A stretch of DNA of 64,000 nucleotides from Nitrosomonas sp. (GCA_024282035.1 JAMWZR010000001.1:1-64000); one strand, 5' to 3'; shown: positions 28,361 to 37,824, counted from the stretch's first letter. Numbers and translations: made by a program. The notes: generated by a model from the letters alone, not told the origin.

Positions 28361-28393
28361 GAAATTTGCGCTGACCATCGGCAGTGGTCAGCG
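28361..28393 (-). terminator. Hairpin downstream of the FKBP isomerase gene
   Basis: CGCTGACCA (28369-28377) and TGGTCAGCG (28385-28393) form a perfect 9-bp stem with a 7-nt loop. On the minus strand it is followed by CAAATTT, a weak T-tract. It lies about 60 bp after the isomerase stop. Confidence 0.55.
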
Positions 28394-28455
28394 TCTACAA
28401 AATTACTACGACAAACCAATTCTCAAGTAGAAAGTTTGGCTGTCAATCTCACCGG

Positions 28456-28923
28456 TTAATAGTGTCCACCAGTTTCTTTCAATCCCATCAATTCAACCTC
28501 AAACAGAAGCGTTGCATTGGGTGGAATGACATTACCTGCTCCTCGCTCGCCATAAGCCATCGATGGTGGAATGATCAGTGTACGTTGCCCACCAACCTTC
28601 ATTCCCAGAACGCCCTTGTCCCATCCTTTAATGACCCGCCCGGCACCGAGCAGGAAAGAGAAATGCTCCTTGCGGTCGTACGAACTGTCGAACTTTTTGC
28701 CTTTCTTGTCCGGAGCGTTTTCATCGTAAACCCAGCCCGCGTAATGAACATTGACTGTTTTTCCAATGACGGCTTCATCGCCATTTCCCACCTTGGTGTC
28801 AATCTTCTGCAGCTGTGTACTGTCCGCTGTCGCCGCTTCTTGTGAGGCGACGGAAACTTGCACAGGCAATACTAAAAACAATGACAGCATGAACGCACAC
28901 ATCAGATTTCTAATTTTAAGCAT
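28456..28923 (-). CDS. Exported FKBP-type peptidyl-prolyl isomerase
   Basis: 155 residues. A signal peptide ends near VSVAS (residue 27), and one FKBP domain follows: VNVHYAGWVYD, KKFDSSYDRKEHFSFLLG, VIKGWDKGVLGMKVGGQRTL, IPPSMAYGERGAGNVIPPNA. These carry the usual active-site aromatic residues. It folds or holds proteins in the periplasm. It is divergent from the YbaN-like gene. Confidence 0.92.
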   Translation of the reverse strand: MLKIRNLMCAFMLSLFLVLPVQVSVASQEAATADSTQLQKIDTKVGNGDEAVIGKTVNVHYAGWVYDENAPDKKGKKFDSSYDRKEHFSFLLGAGRVIKGWDKGVLGMKVGGQRTLIIPPSMAYGERGAGNVIPPNATLLFEVELMGLKETGGHY

Positions 28924-29098
28924 GATTTCCTCATGAATGATTACAGTAACTTTAAATGATTAACTCGCAAGCTGTATTATAACCACTCCCCAAGCTTCGT
29001 CATCAGTAGAAATTGTAAACTGCCTGCGCTGGAATTGATCAAATGAGGAGGTAACACTATAATCGGGACACTGCCATCCACAGCATTCTGATGTTCAC

Positions 29099-29569
29099 AT
29101 GCATTCAACCGAATCTCAGCAAAACCAACAAAATCCCCAATCTGTGACTGACCCGCAAGTACAGGCTGAAGATCTGCTGAACTTGCATGACTCCCCCCTT
29201 GCACGCGCCCTGTATATCAGCGCAGGTTTTCTGGCGCTGTTTCTGGGGCTGCTGGGTGCGATTCTACCCGTCTTGCCAACCACACCCTTTATTCTGCTGG
29301 CCGCTGCCTGTTTTGCTCGCGGATCCGAGCACTTTCATCGCAAATTGATTGAAAATCGTATCACGGGTCCCATCATCGTCGAGTGGTGCAGGTATCGCAG
29401 CATCCCTTATGCCGTCAAACGCTGGGTTTATTTGCTGATGACACTGTCATTTGGCAGCTCGATACTCATCGTTCCAGAGCTATGGCAAAAAATCATGCTG
29501 ATTGTCATTGGCAGCATATTGGCTTTTTATATCTGGCGCATCCCAGTTCGCGACATATCCAATCCTTAA
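29099..29569 (+). CDS. YbaN/DUF454 family inner membrane protein
   Basis: 156 residues, with three hydrophobic segments (near 40-62, 115-130 and 133-150). The signature GLLGAILPVLPTTPFILLAAACFARGSE identifies the DUF454 family. The N-terminal 35 residues are Gln-rich and soluble. Function unknown. Confidence 0.9.
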   Translation: MHSTESQQNQQNPQSVTDPQVQAEDLLNLHDSPLARALYISAGFLALFLGLLGAILPVLPTTPFILLAAACFARGSEHFHRKLIENRITGPIIVEWCRYRSIPYAVKRWVYLLMTLSFGSSILIVPELWQKIMLIVIGSILAFYIWRIPVRDISNP

Positions 29570-29752
29570 TCATTACATGTCACTATGATGATACCAAGCA
29601 TCGTTCACCCGTGAATCAATTGTAATATCGCCCCTCCATATTCCTATCAATATTGTAGGAATAGTCCGATTATTGAACCTTACCATTAATTAAGAAATAA
29701 ATATTCCGAAATTGATACACCACCTCACATTTTTCTTCGAAAGGTAGTATCT

Positions 29753-31270
29753 ATGAGAATCAATGAACCCGTAACCCAGCGGGACATGGGCATGCGCAAT
29801 GATTGCGAAATCATTTCCACCACTAATTTAAAAGGCGCTCTTACTTCAGCCAATGCAGACTTCATCCGCATGAGCGGTTATACCTGGGAAGAGCTCGACA
29901 ACAAAAATCACAATATCATCCGCCATCCGGATGTGCCTCCCGAAGCCTATTCGATGTTGTGGGATTCCTTGAAGGCGGGCAAACCCTGGATGGGGCTGGT
30001 GAAAAATCGCAACAAGAATGGTGACCATTACTGGGTTGATGCTTTTGCGAGCCCACTGTATGAAGATGGCAAGATCATTGGCTATCAATCCGTTCGAGTC
30101 AAGCCGGAAGCCGCATGGGTACAACGTGCGGATGCGTTGTACGGCAAAATCATGTCGAAAAAATCGGAAGATGACAAACGCCGTTCCAAACTCGATAAAG
30201 TTCAGTTGACACGTTTTCCATTTGGATTGACCACAAAAATCATCATGGGTGTTGTCTCTGTCTTCGCAACCATTTTTCTGGGACTCGCGCTGACCGAGCA
30301 AATTTCATTCATCATGGCATTAGCCGGTTTTGGCATTGGCAGTCTAGTCAGCGCTGCCGCGATCCATTCCATGCTGAAAGGCTTGCGTGACCTGGCGGCG
30401 AAGTCGGAACAAATCACCAGCGACCCACTCGCACGCTATGTATATACAGGAAGAACCGATGAAGTCGGTCAGCTAGAATATGTGCAAATCTTTCAACGCG
30501 CCAAATTTCGCACTGCCATTGGCCGTGTCTTGGAATCCATAGTGGTATTGAATACAACCACTGACGAAATTGCCAAGAGCAGCGTCGATCTGTCGAGCCG
30601 CACGGAAAATCAGGCTTCCAGCCTGGAAGAAACCGCATCCAGCATGGAAGAAATGGCCTCCACCGTTCAACAAAACGCAGATAGCACCAAACAGGCCAGC
30701 GTCATCGTGACAAATGCACGAAAACAATCCGAAACCAGTGAAAGAGTAGTGTCCAGCACCATGCACGCGATGGATGAAATCAACGACAGCAGCAAAAAAA
30801 TTGCCGATATCACCAATGTCATCGATGAAATTGCATTCCAGACCAATCTGTTGGCATTGAACGCGGCTGTCGAGGCTGCCCGTGCCGGTGAGCAAGGTCG
30901 TGGATTTGCCGTCGTGGCCAATGAAGTGCGCAGCCTGGCCGGACGTAGCGCCGAATCCGCAAAACAGATCAAGGAGCTGATCACCGACAGCGTGGTAAAA
31001 GTCGAGAATGGTACCAAGCTGGTCAATCAATCTGCTGAATCATTGAAAATGATTAATGGCAGCATCAAAAAAATATCCGATATCGTGAGTGAAATCTCGC
31101 TGGCTTCCCAAGAGCAAGCTAACGGTATCGAGCAGATCAATCAGGCTGTGATGCAGATCGATACAATCACACAACAAAACGGTCACTTGGTTGAGGATCT
31201 GTCGACAGCGACTACAGCCATGCATGACAAGGTCAAAAGACTCGAGAGCTTGGCAGATCAGTTCAGATAG
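29753..31270 (+). CDS. Methyl-accepting chemotaxis protein with N-terminal PAS (Aer-like)
   Basis: 505 residues. A PAS domain (about 15-120; YTWEELDNKNHNIIRHPDVP) is followed by two close membrane segments (about 163-205) and the cytoplasmic signalling hairpin. The hairpin tip reads IDEIAFQTNLLALNAAVEAARAGEQGRGFAVVANEVR, here split across residues ~360-400. The order matches Aer-type redox/energy-taxis receptors, but flavin binding is not proven. There is no C-terminal CheR-tether pentapeptide. It is monocistronic with its own terminator. Confidence 0.93.
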   Translation: MRINEPVTQRDMGMRNDCEIISTTNLKGALTSANADFIRMSGYTWEELDNKNHNIIRHPDVPPEAYSMLWDSLKAGKPWMGLVKNRNKNGDHYWVDAFASPLYEDGKIIGYQSVRVKPEAAWVQRADALYGKIMSKKSEDDKRRSKLDKVQLTRFPFGLTTKIIMGVVSVFATIFLGLALTEQISFIMALAGFGIGSLVSAAAIHSMLKGLRDLAAKSEQITSDPLARYVYTGRTDEVGQLEYVQIFQRAKFRTAIGRVLESIVVLNTTTDEIAKSSVDLSSRTENQASSLEETASSMEEMASTVQQNADSTKQASVIVTNARKQSETSERVVSSTMHAMDEINDSSKKIADITNVIDEIAFQTNLLALNAAVEAARAGEQGRGFAVVANEVRSLAGRSAESAKQIKELITDSVVKVENGTKLVNQSAESLKMINGSIKKISDIVSEISLASQEQANGIEQINQAVMQIDTITQQNGHLVEDLSTATTAMHDKVKRLESLADQFR

Positions 31271-31310
31271 TCGTTTTTCCTGAATTCAACAAGATACCAG
31301 AGCCGGAATT

Positions 31311-31338
31311 GGAAGTTTTCTGATTCCGGCTTTTTTTC
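31311..31338 (+). terminator. Rho-independent terminator after the chemoreceptor gene
   Basis: AGCCGGAAT (31311-31319) pairs with ATTCCGGCT (31323-31331 with a short loop region) and runs directly into TTTTTTT. It starts about 40 bp after the stop codon. Confidence 0.85.
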
Positions 31339-31487
31339 ATGGTGGAGATACGCTCATGAATCAGTCGAGATGGAGTCGGATCGAAATGGTTATACAGTTT
31401 TTTAATCCATTGCAACCTGTCAAGAATTAAATTAAAGATTGATATATAATCTTTTTTGCTGTTTTGTCACAAAATAAGATTAAAAAA

Positions 31488-31847
31488 ATGAAAAAAGAAA
31501 ATCAAGAAACGGGCTTTGACTTTGACCTCTGGTGCAAAATGGCTCAGGAAAATCCTGAGCAATTCGAGATAATGCGCCAACAAGCGATCAATGACTTGAT
31601 CGAACAATCTCCAGAGCATCTCAGGCCACGCATGACCGGCTTGCAGTGGCAGGTGGACCAGATTCGTAAACAGGCCAACAATCCACTGGATGCCTGTTTG
31701 CAAATTTCCACAAAGATGTGGGAGCACGTTGTCGGTGAAAATGGTCTGCTGAATGTCTTGCAGGAACCACAAAACTTGCAAGCACCCACCACGCAAAAAT
31801 CACAAGGTAAAATTTATTCCCTGGATCAATACAGATCTGGCAAATAA
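31488..31847 (+). CDS. DUF3135-like small protein
   Basis: 119 residues from ATG 31488; a TTG at 31464 would add eight residues. It has FDFDLWCKMAQENPEQFEIMRQQAINDLIEQSPEHLRPRM, which fits the DUF3135 pattern in two adjacent parts, then RLxGLQWQVD-like text (here MTGLQWQVDQIRKQ). It is helical and soluble, and function is unknown. The ribosome site is weak for either start. Confidence 0.7.
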   Translation: MKKENQETGFDFDLWCKMAQENPEQFEIMRQQAINDLIEQSPEHLRPRMTGLQWQVDQIRKQANNPLDACLQISTKMWEHVVGENGLLNVLQEPQNLQAPTTQKSQGKIYSLDQYRSGK

Positions 31848-31919
31848 TGGATTGGCTCTCTGTAGCTGATTATCTGTACTACTGATACCGTCGATTTTCC
31901 GTGTTAGGACATATTACAT

Positions 31920-32696
31920 ATGTCGCGCTTCCCTAGAAAAAACGCCTCTGGAGAAACCGCGATCACTGTCAGTGAGCAAAAAGGCATCCGATTTTTGCAT
32001 CTGGGTGGCAGCATGATACAGAGCGCCATGCGCGTGACCGCACCGAATGAGCTCGAGTTACGATACACCCAGTGCATGATGGGCTTTATGCTGTTTAATC
32101 CACAGCCCGCAAAAATCCTGATGATAGGTTTAGGGGGAGGATCACTGGCTAAATTCGTCTACTCGCAGCTGCCTGAAACCCACACCACCGTAATTGAAAT
32201 CAACCCTGACATCATTCGTACAGCCCACAGCCTTTTCGCCGTGCCCACACCTGATGAGCGTCTGGTCATCCTGCATGCGGATGGTTCGCAATATATCCAG
32301 GAACATACACTATGCGCGGATATCATCATGGTCGATGGTTTCGATAACGACCTTCAGATTCCGGGATTGTGCAGCGCGGAATTTTACCAACAAGCTCACC
32401 AGGCTTTAACAAAGCACGGCATTCTGGTCATCAATCTGTTGAGTCGCGACAAAAAACTCGACACTTATCTGCAGCGCATCAAAACTGTTTTTGAGAATCG
32501 TGTGATCACACTACTCTCAGAAATTCGCGGAAATCTGATTGTTTTTGCTTTCAAGCAATCACCTGGCAAACTGGCCTGGAAAACACTACTCAAGCATGCT
32601 CAGATGCTAGAGCAACACCATACATTGCCTTTCCAGGATTTTGTCACCGAATTGCACAAATCCGTCAAGTACAAAGGCGATTATTTAACCATTTGA
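31920..32696 (+). CDS. Spermidine synthase-like (polyamine aminopropyltransferase fold) protein
   Basis: 258 residues. A Rossmann domain carries ILMIGLGGGSLAKFVYSQL and the acidic EINPDIIRTAH, then DGSQYI and MVDGFDN, in the order seen in SpeE-type methyltransferase folds. The N-terminal beta domain is short. These betaproteobacterial proteins lack proof of polyamine activity, so a different methyl- or aminopropyl transfer is possible. It precedes the DUF3460 gene on the same strand. Confidence 0.8.
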   Translation: MSRFPRKNASGETAITVSEQKGIRFLHLGGSMIQSAMRVTAPNELELRYTQCMMGFMLFNPQPAKILMIGLGGGSLAKFVYSQLPETHTTVIEINPDIIRTAHSLFAVPTPDERLVILHADGSQYIQEHTLCADIIMVDGFDNDLQIPGLCSAEFYQQAHQALTKHGILVINLLSRDKKLDTYLQRIKTVFENRVITLLSEIRGNLIVFAFKQSPGKLAWKTLLKHAQMLEQHHTLPFQDFVTELHKSVKYKGDYLTI

Positions 32697-32795
32697 AACA
32701 TACTGGCGTGCTGCAAGTTTTACTGTTATCACGCCTTTCTTGAAAAAAACAATTGTGATAGAGTCTGCCTGTTTTTAATCTTTAAGCAAAAAATC

Positions 32796-32984
32796 ATGGA
32801 TTACAGTTACGAATCTGAACATACCAAGTTTCTGCAAGAGCTACTTCAAAAAAATCCGCAACTGCAAGAAAAACGTTTGGAAGCCCGCGGCATATGGTGG
32901 GACAAGAATCTCGACAAGGAAGAACAAAAGCGCTTCAAGGAGTCTTCAGTCCCGATGAAACCCTACGTCTATTTCGGCGGCTAG
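32796..32984 (+). CDS. DUF3460 family small protein
   Basis: 62 residues. It starts MDYSYESEHTKFLQELLQK and ends SSVPMKPYVYFGG, with the central WWDKNLDKEEQKRF pattern of the DUF3460 family found in betaproteobacteria. Function unknown. It lies 13 bp before the lipoprotein gene. Confidence 0.9.
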   Translation: MDYSYESEHTKFLQELLQKNPQLQEKRLEARGIWWDKNLDKEEQKRFKESSVPMKPYVYFGG

Positions 32985-32997
32985 AGCAACACTGCAC

Positions 32998-33516
32998 ATG
33001 CACACCGCGCGTGATTCATCTTTGATCGTAAATTTAGTGGCAGGCTCGCTCGGTGCATTTTCGCTGGCGGCTTGTTCGCATTTTTCTGCCCCTGTGGAAA
33101 AACCTCAACGATATGCCGAAAGCTTTGCTGGAGATCATCAGGTACTTGCGCGCTGCGTTACGGAGAAACTGAGTTCGGATAGCCGGTCTTTCATGCGTAT
33201 TATGCGTTTCAGCAACATTATGTATTCTGATAAAAATGCTTCGGAGATTTACGCATTCGACACGCGCTATCTACCAGGTGTTTTCGCCAGCAACTCTCCT
33301 ACCAATCCGGATGCGATTGTGGATTTTCATGATGCCACCCCCGAAGTACAAACTTACGATCAGCGCAACGTAAACAACCAAAACGTGCATGCGTTTGCTC
33401 TGGGATTGGAACAAACGGATCAGCGTAGTGTTCAGGCCATAATGAGGGGAGATTCCTACTACAGTGATATTGCCTGGAAAATGCTGCAATCCTGTGCAGC
33501 CGCAGCCAACCCTTAA
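32998..33516 (+). CDS. Putative lipoprotein, 172 aa, unknown function
   Basis: The N-terminus VAGSLGAFSLAAC has a lipobox-like LAAC (Cys26), so it is probably a lipoprotein. The rest is a compact soluble domain with a second Cys pair (RCVTE and QSCAAA). No family was recognised. It follows the DUF3460 gene by 13 bp and probably shares its transcript. Confidence 0.65.
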   Translation: MHTARDSSLIVNLVAGSLGAFSLAACSHFSAPVEKPQRYAESFAGDHQVLARCVTEKLSSDSRSFMRIMRFSNIMYSDKNASEIYAFDTRYLPGVFASNSPTNPDAIVDFHDATPEVQTYDQRNVNNQNVHAFALGLEQTDQRSVQAIMRGDSYYSDIAWKMLQSCAAAANP

Positions 33517-33538
33517 GCCGGTTTAACCGCGTCAGACA

Positions 33539-34375
33539 TCAGTTGTTGTTTCCGGATCGGGCCAAAATGGCGTCCAAGGCCCGCGTCGTCAGAATACGTT
33601 TTAGCGCACCAAACAAATAGGTTGGAAACGTCACATAATAGCGTGATTTTGGCTGTTCCGACTCCAGCGCATGGATCACACGCTTGAGTACGGCTTCGGG
33701 TGGCAAGGTAAACGGTACAGCTGGTCCAGGTTTGTTCAAACGCGTCAGCACACCCTGATATTTTTCCCGGTGTACGCTGTTTTCAACATCAATATACTTG
33801 GCTAGCGCCTTGACGGCATTCATCCTGAATTGACTGGCTATGGGACCGGGCTCGATCAAACTGACATGCACATTACTACCGCGCAGTTCAAGTCGCAACG
33901 TGTCGCTTAACCCTTCGATGGCATATTTTGAAGCATTGTAAGCCCCACGAAAAGGTAGCGCTACGAACCCCAAAACCGAGCTGTTCTGAATGATCCTGCC
34001 ATAGCCTTGCCGGCGCATGACTGGTATCGCCAGATTGGTCAGCTCCAACCAACCCAATACATTGGTTTCGAATTGATCGCGCAACGCATCGCGACTTAAA
34101 TCCTCTATCGCCCCCGGCAAACCATAAGCACCATTGTTGAATAATGCATATAACTCGCCATCGGTACGGCGCATGACTTCTTCAAAAGCAAAGTGTATCG
34201 AATTGGAATCGGTCAGATTCAACCGGAAGCTCTCCAAACCCTCCGCAATCAGCATCTCCACACTTTCCCGTCGCCGGGCCGTTGCGAATACCCGATAGCC
34301 ACGAGCATGCAATGCCTTGGCAACACAATAACCAATGCCGCTTGAGCATCCTGTAATCAATACCGTTTTTTTCAT
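33539..34375 (-). CDS. Short-chain dehydrogenase/reductase
   Basis: 278 residues. It has the NAD(P)-binding ITGCSSGIGYCVAKAL, FNNGAYG, and the catalytic tetrad Ser in QNSSVLG with YNASK (Tyr-x3-Lys). The RR after FATAR suggests NADPH. The longer C-terminus (LFGALKRILTTRALD) resembles SDRs acting on lipids or sterols. The substrate is unknown. Confidence 0.9.
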   Translation of the reverse strand: MKKTVLITGCSSGIGYCVAKALHARGYRVFATARRRESVEMLIAEGLESFRLNLTDSNSIHFAFEEVMRRTDGELYALFNNGAYGLPGAIEDLSRDALRDQFETNVLGWLELTNLAIPVMRRQGYGRIIQNSSVLGFVALPFRGAYNASKYAIEGLSDTLRLELRGSNVHVSLIEPGPIASQFRMNAVKALAKYIDVENSVHREKYQGVLTRLNKPGPAVPFTLPPEAVLKRVIHALESEQPKSRYYVTFPTYLFGALKRILTTRALDAILARSGNNN

Positions 34376-34511
34376 CTGTAGAAACTTGTTTGTTATATAT
34401 TTATATGAATTAAATCAAGAACAGTTGCTTGACAATGCCATGATTGCAACGATAGCATCCAAAATGGCACTACTGCTTCATATCAGAAAATATCACAAGA
34501 ACCGCTAATCC

Positions 34512-34877
34512 ATGGCAAAAATTTTATTCCGCTTGAATGGTGTATCCGATGATGAGGCCAATGATGTACGTGAATTACTGAACCACAACACCATTGATTT
34601 CTATGAGACATCGGCTGGTAACTGGGGGGTGTCAATGGCTGCAATCTGGATCAAGGACGAACAGCAGTATCAGCATGCGCGATCACTGCTTGATGCCTAC
34701 CAGAATGAACGTGCAAAGCGCATACGTGAAGAATTTGCACTGCAAAAGCACCAAGGACAGCACAAAACCATGTTCGACACGATCAGGCAGAATCCAGTTA
34801 ATGTGATGGTCCATCTGGGGCTAGCACTATTGGTGATCTATCTCTCTGCAAAATTGGTCATTGATCTGGGTTTTTAA
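34512..34877 (+). CDS. DUF6164-like small protein with C-terminal membrane anchor
   Basis: 121 residues. A ferredoxin-like N-terminal domain (AKILFRLNGVSDDEANDVRE, ETSAGNWGVSMAAIWI) is followed by a helix and one C-terminal transmembrane segment (about 97-117). It matches the DUF6164 family in size and pattern. Function unknown. Confidence 0.8.
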   Translation: MAKILFRLNGVSDDEANDVRELLNHNTIDFYETSAGNWGVSMAAIWIKDEQQYQHARSLLDAYQNERAKRIREEFALQKHQGQHKTMFDTIRQNPVNVMVHLGLALLVIYLSAKLVIDLGF

Positions 34878-34902
34878 AAAAATCAGCGTCAGTAGGACAT
34901 CC

Positions 34903-34930
34903 TTGCCAGGCTAGTACGGTTCGGTATGAT
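34903..34930 (+). promoter_or_regulatory. Predicted sigma-70 promoter of the P460-family cytochrome gene
   Basis: TTGCCA (34903-34908) and TATGAT (34925-34930) are separated by 16 nt, each one mismatch from consensus. They are about 50 bp upstream of the ATG at 34979, which has a strong AAAAAGGAG ribosome site. Confidence 0.6.
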
Positions 34931-34978
34931 AGTGGTCCCAATCCTGTCTTACCCATACACATTAAAAAGGAGCAAAAC

Positions 34979-35500
34979 ATGAAACGCACTCTAAAAATTA
35001 TAGCTGCAGCTTTGATTGCATCGCCTCTATTGGCTCAAGCCGGGGGTGATCCCGAGCACGTCAAGTTTCCACAAGGATATGATAAAGCTTTCACTCAGTA
35101 CGGTACGATGAATCGCGCCAATCAAACCCAGGTAGCCAAGCTATACGCCAATGAGGCTGCTATCAGTAGCTACAAGCAAGGACAGAAAAGCAGTTCCGGT
35201 GCGGTTGTCGTCATGGAAATCTACAATCCCAAGAAGGGTGCGGATGGCAAACCTGTTCCCGGTAAGGATGGCATCTTTGAAATCGATTCACTCGCAGCAG
35301 TGGCCGTGATGGAAAATCGTAACAACTGGGATGCGGCTTTTCCCAAGGAAAATCGCACCGGAGACTGGGGATTTGCAGTTTACAATCCTGATGGAACAGC
35401 CAAAAGCAATGATCTGAACTGTGTGCAATGTCACACCCCTTTGCAATCGCAGGATTACATGTTCACTTATCAGAAACTGGTTGATTTCGTTAAGAAATAA
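34979..35500 (+). CDS. Cytochrome P460 / cytochrome c'-beta family protein
   Basis: 173 residues with a signal peptide (cleavage near AQA, residue 21) and one haem motif CVQCH (C148, C151, H152) near the C-terminus. Those features, plus FPQGYDKAFTQYGTMNRAN, VVVMEIYNPKKG and the GDWGFAVYNPDG block, fit the P460 superfamily. P460 oxidises hydroxylamine (with NO) to N2O and has a Lys-haem crosslink, while c'-beta binds NO without it. Several Lys lie in SYKQGQKSS, where the crosslink Lys might be, but assignment cannot be made by eye. It is monocistronic with a good promoter and terminator. Confidence 0.88.
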   Translation: MKRTLKIIAAALIASPLLAQAGGDPEHVKFPQGYDKAFTQYGTMNRANQTQVAKLYANEAAISSYKQGQKSSSGAVVVMEIYNPKKGADGKPVPGKDGIFEIDSLAAVAVMENRNNWDAAFPKENRTGDWGFAVYNPDGTAKSNDLNCVQCHTPLQSQDYMFTYQKLVDFVKK

Positions 35501-35523
35501 CTCACATCACAAGTGAAATGCTC

Positions 35524-35562
35524 ATCTGATGGCCTGTGATCCAGGTCCATCAGATTCTTGAT
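35524..35562 (+). terminator. Hairpin downstream of the P460-family cytochrome gene
   Basis: ATCTGATGG (35524-35532) pairs with CCATCAGAT (35547-35555), with inner CCTG/CAGG pairing as well. A weak T-rich tail (TCTTGATAGATTTT) follows. It starts 24 bp after the stop codon. Confidence 0.65.
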
Positions 35563-35587
35563 AGATTTTCCGGTTATCGATCCACGC

Positions 35588-36643
35588 TTATTTCAAGGCA
35601 CCCATGCTTTGGTTCAGCTTGGTTTTGCAGTTCTCTTCCTTTCCAGCCAGATCGAGTACACCAGCCGTTCTCATACACTCATTGTATTCGAACAGGATGT
35701 CTGTTTTCTTTTGAGCACGATCGATCGATGCCGTAATCAGCTTAATCTGCTGCGCCACATTCTTCAGATCGACATCAGCAATGGTTGCACCAATTCCGTC
35801 GATACTCTTTTTGGTCGCTTCCATTTTTTGTAACGACTCACGGTTAAGCTTGTTCACTTGCTCGGCAAAAGCCTGATTGGCTTTATTGGAATAACTCCTC
35901 AGTTCATCCACGTTCTGCTGCGTGATCGCTGCCAGTTTCTCCTGGTAGGTACCCAGTTCACGTTGTACAAAGGCATTGATATTGTCTCTGAAATTATCCA
36001 GGGACTGGTCTATTTCCTGCCGGAACGATTGCATCTTGGTTTCAACCAATTTATCGATATCGCTATCCAGTCGCTTGACGATGGAATCGGAGATTTTCTC
36101 GATCGGGGGACGGGACTCAATGATTTCAGCCTTGGTTTTGTTCAAATCTGATTTGATGCCATCCGCAAACGACTTTTGCGAATCATTGATCTGGTGTAAG
36201 GCATTTTTTCCATTTTCGGCAATGGCCCAGGAAACCAGCAATAAATCCTTCTTTCTGTCCTGTTCGAGTCCACGAATCAATTCATCCAGAATCTCGGTCG
36301 ACAACTCCTGATTGGTCGCACTTTGCAGATGATTCAAATTGGCTGTATTCAGTAGCTCGTGCAGATTACCCTGCAATTCCTTGACATTGGCATCGGCTCT
36401 GGCCAGCGCGGTAGACTGGCGTATCAATTCATAAGGCAGGTACACAAACGTCAGTAGCACGCACAGACCATAAGCTGCAATTCTCCATTTCTGGAATTTG
36501 ATAAAAATGACGCTCAGATAAAATAGCCCGACAATCAGAATGACTGACGGTGTCAGAATGGTTACGAAATCCAGCCAGCTCCTCCCGACTAGCACATCGA
36601 ATGAAAAAAATTGCAACACTTTAGTGAAATACTCGTTCATCAA
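35588..36643 (-). CDS. Membrane-anchored long coiled-coil protein, unknown function
   Basis: 351 residues. There are two N-terminal transmembrane helices (about 25-45 and 53-72), then a long Gln/Lys/Glu-rich coiled coil (about 80-310). The C-terminus has two Cys in YNECMRTAG and EENCKTKLNQ. The pattern resembles RmuC-like or apolipophorin-type spacers, but no family is certain. It is the convergent neighbour of the P460-family gene. Confidence 0.65.
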   Translation of the reverse strand: MMNEYFTKVLQFFSFDVLVGRSWLDFVTILTPSVILIVGLFYLSVIFIKFQKWRIAAYGLCVLLTFVYLPYELIRQSTALARADANVKELQGNLHELLNTANLNHLQSATNQELSTEILDELIRGLEQDRKKDLLLVSWAIAENGKNALHQINDSQKSFADGIKSDLNKTKAEIIESRPPIEKISDSIVKRLDSDIDKLVETKMQSFRQEIDQSLDNFRDNINAFVQRELGTYQEKLAAITQQNVDELRSYSNKANQAFAEQVNKLNRESLQKMEATKKSIDGIGATIADVDLKNVAQQIKLITASIDRAQKKTDILFEYNECMRTAGVLDLAGKEENCKTKLNQSMGALK

Positions 36644-36852
36644 TTACTCCCAATTAGACGAAAAAAGGCGCCAACGATTAGCGCAGTCATGTTTTTTTAA
36701 TTTTTCTGTTCATCAACATCCAGAATGGGGATAATTTATCACGGTATTACCGTAAGATTGAATAAACTTTGTACTGCACTCTCAGCATCGAAGTACAGTA
36801 ACCATCGTCGATTGACGCCTGGCCAGAAAGCTCACGAATCCGGAGAAAAACA

Positions 36853-37776
36853 TTGCGTACCGCCTATATTACCCACTCGGATTGTCTCAAACATGATATG
36901 GGAACCTATCACCCGGAATCCCCGCAGCGTCTGGTTGCAATCGAACAGCAATTGCACGACACCGGATTGATGGCGCGACTGGAGCATTACGTTGCGCCTC
37001 TGGCGACGACTGCACAGTTGACACGCGTGCACACACCGGAATACATCGAGAGCATCAAAATGGCAGCCCCCGCATCCGGTCTCGTTGCACTCGATGGAGA
37101 TACTGCAATGAATCCCTACACGCTCAATGCCGCTTTTCGGGCTGCGGGCGCCGTTGTGCTGGCTGTCGATCTGGTGATGACACAACAGGCAGACAATGCA
37201 TTCTGTGCTGTCCGCCCTCCCGGTCATCATGCCGAGTCAGCACATGCTATGGGTTTTTGTGTATTCAACAATGTCGCTGTCGGTGCTGCCCATGCACTGA
37301 ACCACTATTCCCTGCAGCGTATCGCCATACTGGATTTTGACGTGCATCACGGCAACGGCACGGAGGAAATTTTTTGCAACCATCCTCAGGCCATGTTGTG
37401 CTCAACGTTTCAACATCCCTATTATCCTTATTGTGGCGCGGATAGCGGCAATGATCGCATGATCAACGTCCCACTTGCGCGCGGCAGCGATGGCGCCCAA
37501 TTTCGCCAGGCTGTCACTGATCACTGGATACCGGCACTCGAACGATTCAAACCGGACATGATTTTCGTCTCAGCAGGATTCGATGCGCACCGTGATGACG
37601 ACATGGCTCAGCTACAGCTAATCGATGAAGATTATGCCTGGATCACGCAAACGATCCGCTCGATTGCCAATCGGTACGCACAAAATCGGATTGTATCGGC
37701 TCTCGAAGGTGGTTATGAACTCAAATCTCTAGCCCGTTGCACAGCGTCGCATATCCAGATATTGAACAACAATTGA
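36853..37776 (+). CDS. Histone deacetylase-family (AcuC-like) hydrolase, TTG start
   Basis: 307 residues from TTG 36853; GGAGA lies 9 nt upstream. It has the class II HDAC motifs HPESPQR, RPPGHHAES, FCVFNNVAV and the metal-binding DFDVHHGNGTEEIF, and later SAGFDAHRDD. It is a Zn-dependent deacetylase acting on acetyl-lysine, acetylpolyamines or a small acetylated molecule; the substrate is unknown. The active-site His pair and Asp are present. Confidence 0.92.
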   Translation: MRTAYITHSDCLKHDMGTYHPESPQRLVAIEQQLHDTGLMARLEHYVAPLATTAQLTRVHTPEYIESIKMAAPASGLVALDGDTAMNPYTLNAAFRAAGAVVLAVDLVMTQQADNAFCAVRPPGHHAESAHAMGFCVFNNVAVGAAHALNHYSLQRIAILDFDVHHGNGTEEIFCNHPQAMLCSTFQHPYYPYCGADSGNDRMINVPLARGSDGAQFRQAVTDHWIPALERFKPDMIFVSAGFDAHRDDDMAQLQLIDEDYAWITQTIRSIANRYAQNRIVSALEGGYELKSLARCTASHIQILNNN

Positions 37777-37824
37777 ATTTTCCCGACTACGATTATTCGA
37801 AAAAAACTTTCCTTATTGCAGAGC

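Noticed and set aside
32706..32741. GGCGTG/CACGCC pair after the spermidine synthase-like gene as a terminator
   Set aside because: Short 6-bp stem with a loop over 20 nt; only TTTCTT follows.
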